Source: Desmodesmus armatus (Eukaryota > Chlorophyta > Chlorophyceae > Sphaeropleales > Scenedesmaceae). From it: a stretch of DNA of 64,000 bases. The DNA lies in NCBI GenBank assembly GCA_007449985.2, contig VIIQ02000589.1, forward strand, positions 434,001-498,000, read 5' to 3'. The notes below the pieces were generated by a model that saw only the letters and a program-made list of their open reading frames with translations, had not been told where the DNA came from and did no database searches. This document shows, one piece after another, positions 55,279 to 64,000 of the stretch (position 1 is its first letter; each line of letters starts with the position of its first letter). Made by a program: the position numbers and the translations under genes.

Positions 55279-58200
55279 ATGCGCACACTGCACCAGTCCC
55301 AGCCCCGCTGCACATCCCATCAGCACACATGGCGCAGGTCAGCAGCAGCACATGCGAGATCCGCACCGCTGCGTCGACCAGTGACAGCATCAGCCTTCAA
55401 CTTCAACTTCGACTTTAGCCCAGGCAATGAAGTAACAGCAGCTCCCCAGCCTCCTACAGTGTTCCAGCTCCCAAGGTCAGCCCGCCCGCTGCAATCTGTG
55501 CTCGATGCGCAAGCAGCAGCAGAGGCCGCACAGCAGCAGCTGCTGGCCACAGGGCCACTGGCAGAAGCTGCTGCTGCAGGCAATGAGCTTGTGTCCAGCA
55601 TACTGTTAACCTACAGCACAGTGCAGCGGCTGTACCACAAGGCTGTCCTGCCCTTCCTTGAGCGACACCCACAGTACATTGACTCCTTTGCAGGTGAGGC
55701 AGCGAGGCCTGCGGCGCCGCACGCTGGGGCGTAGATACTGACTCTCTTGGTGCTGGTGGTATGCACTGTTGACCCTGGCAGTTGCAGCTGCAACGACACT
55801 GAAAGCAACTTGATGTCCCCTGCTGTAATCTACAGGGATGGCATATGAGATACGTCGTGACATCCTAGGGCCAAGCCGCACCCCAGCTGTGCAGCCAGGG
55901 GGCTCCATTTCAGAAGATGAGTTGACTGACCTTCACAAGGCAGCCAAAGCAGCAGCTGTTACCAGCGACCAGCAAGCCGACGCGCTGTTTGCCGGGGTCC
56001 TGAGTGCCCTTGCGGGTGTCCAGGCCAAGGGAGACTGGCACGTGCTGCCTGACCTCGTCACCATGCTCACCTCTGACTGGTTCATGCCAGACTTCAAGTT
56101 GGGCGGCAGCGACAGCAGCCAGGGGTGGCTGTCAGCCCTTGGTAATGCACTGGGCTCATCACTGTTGGGTGCTGTCAGGGATGGGGCGTCAGCAGCACTG
56201 CTGCCTTTGGCAAAGCCAGATGTTGTGAAGTTGATGCTGTACAGCTGCCTGAAGCCAGATCAAGCCCTAGACATCAAGCAGGTGGTCCTGAGGGCTGAGC
56301 CAGCGATGATGGAGACCCTATGTAGCATGTGAGTACTGGGTATTCTGCTCTTTCCTCTCGAGACTGTCAGAGCTGGGAAATGTGGGCTGGGAAATGCGGG
56401 CCGGGGTGTGAGAATTGAGCATGCTTCACATGTGCACTACTGTTAGGCTTTGACTTGCGCTGGTAGCTCACCATACGTGCAGCAAACTCAATCACTCACT
56501 GTGCAGTACCCGTACAAGTGTGGCAAACTTGTGCGCAAAGGCCTCACAGCACCCTTCAAGGTACATGCTGGTCACCCGGGTGTCAAGCTCAGGGTGTGCA
56601 GCATTGTGTGCTCCCTACAAGACAAAAGCCACTCGCGCTGGTGTGCGACTTTTGCCTATGGCAATTTTGATGGTCAAAATATTGAGTTGACGCATGGCGT
56701 GCAATATGTGTTGTGTGTGTGTTTGCAGAGGTGGAAACTGTAGTCAGTATGCAGGTGCCCTTCTATTTTCAGCTCTGGCCACACTCCCAGCCACCGATCG
56801 GCAGGAGCTGTACGTCGCAGAGCTAGAGATGAACAGCTGGAGGTCCCGCGTGCACAGCTACCCTTTTGACACATCATCCACGTGGTACAGGATTGGAGGC
56901 ATTGGTAATGAGCTGCGGCTTGCTTTCTACACTGCTGGTTTCAGCGAGAGCGCATATACCACAGTGATGGAGCATGTTGGCGGCACCAGGCCTCTGGACA
57001 ATTGGGACCCCTTGCTGCAGGTACAGTGCACCATGTCATCAGCATCAAACCGTCGGGTGTGATTGCCTCCATGTGGTGTGACAAGCGACTAACAATGAAA
57101 AAAGCTGAGATGACAAGCAGGGTGACACACAACACGGGGTGGTGCAACACTCAGACAGAACATTGTTGGCAATGATGCTCTTTACTTGCAACCTGAGCTA
57201 CCATGCCCACCTCCACTTGGCTGGATGCACTCCCTGTGTCTTCACACAGGGCACACATGCACGCAAACTGTTTACTTGTCAGACCTCACAATCCCTGTCT
57301 TGTGTCCTGCACCACTGTGTTGCCCACTCACGTGCAGCTTTGCCTTGCATACCAGAAGGACCCATCTTTTGAGAAAGAGGCACCAGGCTGGAATGTGGGC
57401 CATGCAACCCTGCTACAGCTGCTGCTTGGCTTCACCCGTCGCTTGGCAAGTGCTACTACGTCATTCCAGATGCTGGATGAACTGGCGGAAAAGGACAGTG
57501 TTACCGTTGGTGGCATTGCCCAAAGCATCACGTAGGTTGACAAGGGGGTGGTGCTCAGTAGCCATTAGGCACATTGGGCGGATTGAGCCTGTTGCTACAA
57601 CTTTGCATGGCATGGTATGATAGGCTATGCTGCTGAGGGTTTACAGGGGCTGTCATATGCCTAAATGAAGCGTTGTGGTCCATCGCACGCACAACTCAAT
57701 TGACCGCCCACACAAAACAGGATACCAACAAAACTGATCACAGGGGGGTGTGCATCATGCAGGTGATCACCAGGAATGCATTTGCGCTCAGTACGTTGGT
57801 TCTGCACCCCAGTAAAGTGAATACAACCAGGCATGATCTGCGCACTACAACCCTGCACTTGCACTGCGTCCTCACCAGCCATGATGCGCGACTTACGCCT
57901 GACTGACTTGGTCACAATGAATGTGATGGTGTGCGCACTCCCGCACCTGCATGCAGGGCTGCTCAGCTAGCTTGTTGTGCTGCCGACATTCGGGACAGCT
58001 CAGAAGCACGTGTGTGGGAAGCAGCTGCACAGTTTTTTGGCTCCATATGTGTTGGCCAATACACGATGCTGTACATGGACAACCTGCTGAAGGTGAGAAC
58101 ACCCTTGCTTTGTTAGTCATCAGAGGCAGCTCGGCACGCAGTACATGATGTTGACCAGGCAATTACCTGGCCTCGAGAGACCAGGTATACTGAAAGCACT

Positions 58201-61200
58201 AGCAAACACCGGGGAAGGCATACCAGCGGCACATGGTATATATATGCATCGATACTGCATCTTCTTCCATCTTGTCGTCAACAGATACGTCAACTCTGAC
58301 TTGTCTGTACATTGTCTGCTGCACACTGCACAGCCATTTGACCACGAGGACGGTGGCTTTGCCCACCTGCTCTACTGGCTGGAGGTGGAGAGCATGGCGC
58401 TGCAGCTCGCAGGTGGCCAGGTTGGGGAGGCTGCAGTGTCTGCTGCACGCTCCATCATCGACTCTGTACCACACAGCGTCATCCTTGCCAGGTGTGTATA
58501 TGCTGCCAACTGCTGTTGTTTGTCTGTCTGTTGATGTAACCAGTATGTGGCAACACCAGCACCCACCTTGTTGAGGTTGGGTATACTGCGGGACAGCGCA
58601 GCGCAGCACAGTATGGTAAAGTATAGTATGGTGCGGCACGGTGAAGCCTTCCGCGGGTATACTGCGGCAGTACAGCACAGTACTGGCTAGTACTATAGTG
58701 CATTGCAGCCACGTACAGTACAACCTGCTGACAAGGAACAGACTCCTGCCCTCAAGTAAACAGGCACTAGCCAATGAGCCAATGCTTCATGCAGTCCCTG
58801 CACACATGAACATGATTAACCCAGTCTCTCCAGGACGAGCACTAGTGCCAGTACTGGCATGCAAGTGCACACACTTGTCCTGCTGATGTGCTGCAGGGCT
58901 GCACTGCGCTGCACTGTTTTGCTTGCCAGCAAATCCACACGCAGCCTGTTTGGAAAAACGGCACGCTTTGTGAGCCCAGAGCTTCAAACTGTAGTGCTGG
59001 CAAGAAGCCGCCCACAATCTATAGCAGAGATCAAGGCATTAGGTGGCCGGCTGCCCTCCAAGATGCTGTCACAGGTTACTTCCCCATACGTGGCCGCCGG
59101 GAGCAGCACACCCCTCAGCATGCAGCAGGCAGCAGACATGCTGCTGCAGCAGCTGCTGCAGCCTAACAGGCAGCCCACCACGGCAGATATTGTGCAGCTA
59201 CTGTGTGCGACACACAGTGCGGGGAGTGAGCTGCGTGCTTTTGACCCTGCCCTTGTGGCTGGCTTCAAAGAGCTCCTGATACTCCTAGCAGCCAAGCGCA
59301 GTACTGACCTGGTCAAGGACAGCGCGCCTCTATGGTTTGCCGCCGCCTTGGCCCAGCTGCAGATTGTGGAACAGGCTAGGGACAGTCCTGTCTTGGCCAA
59401 CGTCATAGCAGGCTCAGGGCTGCTGGAGGAGCAATACCTCAGGTGCGGATGGAGAGACTGTGGCGAGACTGAGTGTGTCACAACATATGCAAATTTTGTG
59501 CATCTGCCTGGGTGCTTTGCTGCACGAGTCAACTGCAGATACGCGGGTCGCCGGCGATGCAGTGCACAGCTGCAGCACTGCATGCCTCTGCACCTGGGCA
59601 TGTTTGAGGCAGATGTACCAGCCATCTGGTTCTGACTGATGACATGTGCACCTTTCTGACCACTGTGCTGTGCTGTGCTATGCTGTGCTGAGCAGGCCGT
59701 ACACAGAGTTCATGGCAGCCAAGAGGGCCACCTGCACCGCCTTGGCAGGAGCTGTCTGCCAAGCCGGCTGGTCCCTCCAAAGCAGCGCAGCGGGGGCTAT
59801 TGCCGACAGCAGGATCCTGACCATGGGTGACTCACCCTCGGTCTGCTGCCGCGCAATCCTCTGGGCCCTCAGCAGCTGCATCGTCGGCCTTGGGCGTGGC
59901 CAGGACTCGGCCGCTGAGGACAGTGCCGCTGTGTCGTCCCTGGTTTATGCAGTGGATCGCACAGTCAGAGCGGCTCGGCAAGACGTCCGGGTGGCAGCCG
60001 CCATGCCTGCCGGATATGTCTGGTTGTCATCTCTGAGCCAGTGAGCGCCATCAGCATGCACTAGCTGCTTTGGCCAAGCTTATGAAATGTATGCTTGATC
60101 GACCTCTGATGACGTGCTCCTATATCCGCTGCATGTTGTTCCAGGGGAGTTGGTGTGCAAGGACCCTAGCTACAAGTGTGAAGATCTGTTTTTGTGCGAT
60201 GATGCTGACGGAAACCGCCCTTGCCTTGTTGTGGTTGCAGAGGGCTGTTGAGGGCTGTTGAGTGCTGTTGAGTGCTGTCACCTGCCTGGGCGGTCGAGTG
60301 CAGCTAGTGCCTCACTGTCATCGCCCAACGCGCATGTTAGCAAGTAGTCCGCATGTGCTGCCCCTTGTCTGTGCATATGTATCGGCACCGCAACGCACCT
60401 CGTGACCAGGACATGTGACGGTGTTGCCCTTCCTTGTCTGTTGCAGTGCAATCAGCGTTACCTGCAAGGGAGACGCCAAGTACGCAGACATCAGACATAT
60501 CAACCCCGTCTTGCAGCAGCTTGTGTCCAAGTGTGGTGGCTTTCAGAAGCTTGAGCCAGCAATGCAGGCCATTGTGCAAGCGGCAGCCACCTTTTTGGTG
60601 GAATGCCCAAGCCTGCGCGCAACCTCCTCCCTGGTCATGGACTTGCTGCCAGTGGTCCCGCTGCTGACGGCTGCAGGATACTCCTTGGTGCTTGACCAGC
60701 TGCTGACAGGTGAGTGCATGTTTTGATGCTTGCAGAGCATCCAGCTGATCAACCCACGTGGGTATGTGCACAAACATGCAACGTTGCCGTTGAATGCAGT
60801 GCCTCCCATGCAATCAAATGTATGTGATTTCCCTCCTGCCCACCCTCCCCTGTCTCTCCTCATTTCCTCTCTTGCTTACCGTCCTCAAACACACGCACCC
60901 ACATTGACTCGGCCCCCTTCTGCCTCATCTACCCCGACCGCCAAACATCAACTGCAGCATCTTCAGAGCACCCTGCCACCCAGTCAGCCTCCACCCTGCC
61001 ATTTCTCTGCCCCCGCCCCCACCCCAAGAATGTTCGCATCCTCCCCTCCCCAACACGCGTGCGACCCAGCTGCAGCTGCTGCTGCACCTGCAAGTTGAGC
61101 ACAACTGACAACATATATTCTTATGGTGAAGCAGTGTTTGGTAGCTCATTGGTGTGCTCAGGACAGCACAGCACGCTGCGTGTTCACACACTGCCTTGCT

Positions 61201-64000
61201 TGCACTGCTGCAAAGCAAAGACATGCACACTCAGCAAAATGAGATCCTGTACTCAATGCCAAGGAGAATGCTGATGGCACAGCGGGCCATTCCCGCATCC
61301 AACTTAGTTGTTCGGCCAGAAACCGCTCGGCAAGGGCGCGCCTGATTCTCACAACTGTAGCACCATCTTGCCATGAACTAATTGCCTGAACCTCCTTGGC
61401 GCGCATTCACCTGCACAACAGGAATTCAATCAGACCAGCTGCCCTCCACCCTCGCCACAGCATGGTCAGCTGCAGTGTCAGCTGCCACAGACCTGCAGCT
61501 CGCAGTCACACCAGCATTTGGCAAACAGCGCCCCAACATGCCATTCCTCCTGCAGCAGCTGAAGCGTGTGTGGGAGAAGGTGGCCGATCAGCCGCAGCTT
61601 GCCCTGGCTGTGGCGCAGCCTGTGATTGCAGCTGCTGGTCGGCTGATCACACAGCATGGCACAGCAGGCACAGCAGGAGCAGCAGGGGCAGATGAGGCTG
61701 CTGCCCAGCTGCTGGATGCTGTGTGCTCCCTGCTGGCCAGCAGCAACCGGCAGCCACTGTCGTTTGCGGGCGTGCAGCAGCCTGTCATGCAGGGTGTGCT
61801 GGCACTCCTGCAGCAGCACCCAGAGCTGCCAAGCCTGCAGCACCTACAGGCCGCTGTGTGTGCAGCAGTGCGTGCCGAGGTAACAGCAGGCAGCGGCAGT
61901 ATCCTGGAGGCTGCAGAGCAGCTGGCAGCAAGTGGGGTGCAGCTGTCCAAGGCTGAGCTGGACTGGGCAGCAGTGCAGGGGGCAGCGGCAGCGGTGGGCC
62001 AGCACCAGGCGGCAGTGCCAAATAGCCGCAGTGACCCAGAGCTGCTGCTGCTGTACTGGTCCAAAGCAGTGCTGTCTTCAGCTGATGCAGCTCCCAGCAG
62101 CAGTGTTGCATCAGCAGTAGTGGCAGCAATGGCTGTTGATGCAGCAGCTGGGGGCGGTTTGACGCAGCAGCTGCTAGTAGCACAGCCGCTGCCGACAGCT
62201 GTGCTAGCTGCATTGCTGCAGGCAGCACAGTTGACTGGTCCTGGGACCGCAGTGCTGCCGCAGCTCCTGCAGCATGCAGTGCAGAACCAACAGGTGCAGC
62301 TGCTGCCAGCCGCCATTGTGCCGCAGCTGTTGCAGTCTGCGCTGGCGGCAGCAGTGGCAACCCCCGCAGCAGCAGTGTCCTTCGCTGACTGCATGCAGCT
62401 GCTTGGCTTTATCCTGCAGCAGCAGGACGAGGCGGCAGGTGTCAGTGCAGCAACAGCGCAGCTGCTGCTTGCAGCCACAGGAAGCAGCGCAGCAAACCAG
62501 CAGCATTTTGAGGCCCTGGTGCAGCAGCACAGCGGGTCTCCTGCAGTGTCTCTCCTGCTGTGCTCTATGCTGCAGGCAGCCTGCAAGGGTGGGGACACTG
62601 AGCAGGGTTGGCAGCTGTTCCAGCTGCTGCAGCAGTGCAGTCAGCCCTCACAGCAGCAGCTGCAGGTATGCAGTGACTTACTGGTGCAGCAGAGGGCATT
62701 GACGCTGCCGCAGCAACAGCAGCGGACCGCATTGTGTCGGTCTGGCAGCACTGCTGTGGTGCTGCCGGCAGCAGTTCTGCTGCCATCCAGCAGCTGAGCC
62801 CAACAGCACAGCAGGCGGTTTTGTCAGCACTTGTTGCCAAAGGGCAGTCTGAGCAAGCCTTGCTAGTCGCACAGATGACTCCAGCGCTGCTGCCTTTCCT
62901 AGCCAGCCTCTGGCAGCAACAGCAGGTGCAGCAGGAGGGACTTTCCGTTGACACAGCAGTGCTGCTGCAGGCGCTGCAGATGTGTGTTGCTGCTGGACAC
63001 CAGCATGCGGCAGAAGCTGCTGACACATTGACAGGGCTGCTGCTGCAGCAGGATGTAGCAGGCACCTGGCAAGACAGCGACCTGCCTGCCCAGCTGGTGC
63101 AGCTCCTGTGCACGCACGGCAAGCCAGCGGCAGCACTGCAGCTGCTGCCAGCATGCTTAGCTGGGGCTGGGGTCGCAGCACCAATTGCCATCGCTGCTGC
63201 AGCAGGTGCTGTCGCAAAGCTGTATGACACACAGCAGCAGGCAGAGCTGCTGCACCTGCTGGCAAAGGGTGCCAAACAGGGGACTGTGCAGGATGCGATC
63301 TCTCAAGCTCTAGGTCAGCCTGCGCCAGCAGCAGCTGTGGGCCTGTTGCTGCGCGCATTGCGTGACAGCAACCCAGAGCAGGGACTAGGGCAGCTGCTGA
63401 CATCAGTCCAGCTGCAGCAGCTGTGCAAGCTGGTGTGCGGCACTGCAGAGGACACCGGCAACAGCAGCACCCTCTTCACACAGTTGCCCAGTGTGCGTCT
63501 TTTTGCTGATGACTGCCTCTCTGCGCAGCAGCTGCCGGGTGGCGTTGCTGCTCAGCTGCTGAATGTGCTGTGCAGGCAGCACCCAGAGCTGCAGCCATCT
63601 GCAGCAGCAAAGCATCTGGGTGAGCGTGCTGCACCAGCACACAGCAGCACAGGGGGACTTGGACATGCAATCACCAGTGAGGACTACACAGCAATTGTAA
63701 AGCAGTTGGTGCAGGTGGTTGCTGACCTGTGCTACAGCCAGTTGGGCAGCACCAGCAGCCAGCCCAAGGACTTTGATGCGCTGGAAGCAGCGTATGCTGA
63801 GTGGGTGTCTGCTCTGTCACCTGAGGCAGCAGCTGCAGCCCTGTGGGCAGCCTGGGTGCATAGGGGTCGGGGGTCAGCTGCTGCAGTGCCGCTGCTGTGT
63901 CTGGAGCTGTACCAGCGTGCCAAGCCCTCAGGGGACAGCTGGGTATTTGACCTGGGGCTGATGGCGGCAGCAGAGGCTGCGCAACAGACTGGCAACTGGC
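55279..64000 (+). CDS. large alpha-helical, probably plastid-targeted protein, copy B (partial, frameshifted)
   Basis: Exons 55279-55693, 55836-56328, 56729-57020, 57338-57531, 57957-58092, 58334-58491, 58897-59442, 59696-60040, 60447-60709 and 61422 to beyond 64000. All ten boundaries and phases equal those of copy A; exons 1, 3, 4, 6 and 8 have identical lengths (415, 292, 194, 158 and 345 nt). The transit-peptide-like start is kept (MRTLHQSQPRCTSHQHTW). Exon 10 loses one base near 62690, ending that frame at 62797; the correct frame then resumes and is open to the last base, still matching copy A (ending in TGNW). The product would be a protein of about 1,130 residues instead of over 2,100, unless the deletion is a sequence error. 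The 3' end lies outside the window. Confidence 0.75.
58590..58710 (+). repeat. imperfect GCGCAGCACAGTA-type repeat cluster in intron 6 of copy B
   Basis: Degenerate (C/G)CAGTA/GCAGCA units with two copies of GGGTATACTGCGG (near 58577 and 58657). Copy A has no equivalent in its intron, so it arose after the duplication. Confidence 0.5.
59663..59690 (+). repeat. TGTGC pentamer tract at the exon-8 acceptor, copy B
   Basis: Degenerate TGTGC units lead into the AG acceptor at 59694-59695, as at the same intron of copy A. Confidence 0.7.
62688..62697 (+). other. 1-nt deletion (frameshift) in copy B exon 10
   Basis: Copy A reads CAGCAGCGCGGCATTGAC (minus strand, around 36285); copy B reads CAGCAGAGGGCATTGAC, one base shorter. 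Upstream and downstream the two copies are colinear and similar in the same frame. Confidence 0.85.

Larger units (their letters stand above)
54870..64000 (+). repeat. right arm of the large inverted duplication
   Basis: Matches 33604-43230 in opposite orientation across the promoter and ten exons. The arm runs off the right edge of the window inside exon 10. Confidence 0.9.

Noticed and set aside
62000..64000. Copy B as an old pseudogene
   Set aside because: Only one frame-disrupting change was found and the downstream frame remains open and similar to copy A, so decay is at most very recent.

Overview
The window is nuclear DNA of a eukaryote, most likely a chlorophyte green alga (Chlamydomonadales/Sphaeropleales grade). 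Seen directly: many short exons with GT-AG introns (donors mostly GTGAG/GTAGG, acceptors mostly CTGCAG), heavy CAG/GCTGCT bias giving Gln/Ala-rich proteins, and TGTAA motifs at plausible 3' ends. From family knowledge: an OPR-like organelle RNA factor, a large algal VWA protein and a tektin fit a flagellate-lineage green alga. No prokaryotic operon, CRISPR array, rRNA, tRNA, reverse transcriptase or transposase was recognised.

Layout. 0.7-3.8 kb (-): coiled-coil protein, only partly modelled. 3.8-5.8 kb: gene-free repeats ending in a 99-bp satellite that switches orientation halfway. 6.3-11.0 kb (-): 13-exon ARM/HEAT-like protein, head-to-head with an OPR/FASTK-like helical-repeat protein (11.3-15.5 kb, +). 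16.1-19.6 kb (-): HROB/MCM8IP-like OB-fold recombination factor, head-to-head with an HDA14-type histone deacetylase (20.0-21.9 kb, +). 22.1-26.1 kb (+): tektin. 27.6-33.2 kb (+): 1244-residue VWA protein. 33.6-42.8 kb (-): a ~2,150-residue, probably plastid-targeted alpha-helical protein (copy A). 45.0-48.3 kb (-): SLC35F6-like membrane transporter, head-to-head with INO80C/Ies6 (48.6-49.8 kb, +). 50.1-53.8 kb (+): PEBP-family protein. 55.3 kb to the window end (+): a second, inverted paralogue of the large helical protein (copy B), truncated by the window edge.

The main structural discovery is this inverted duplication. Arms of about 9 kb (33.6-43.2 and 54.9-64.0) flank an 11.6-kb spacer with three unrelated genes. 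The ten exons that can be compared keep identical phases, five have identical lengths, and the others differ only by multiples of three. The duplication includes the 5' flank, where a 33-bp non-coding block is identical. Copy B carries a single 1-nt deletion near 62,690 in its giant exon; the frame is otherwise open to the window end, so it is either a very recent null, a polymorphism or a sequence error.

The genes do not form one pathway. Three divergent gene pairs share intergenic gaps of about 310-330 bp or less, suggesting bidirectional promoters. Functional themes are DNA repair and chromatin (HROB-like, INO80C, deacetylase), cilia (tektin) and probable organelle gene expression (OPR-like protein; the duplicated helical protein by inference). 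Exon coordinates were worked out by hand from frame continuity and splice signals; no alignment or database search was run.
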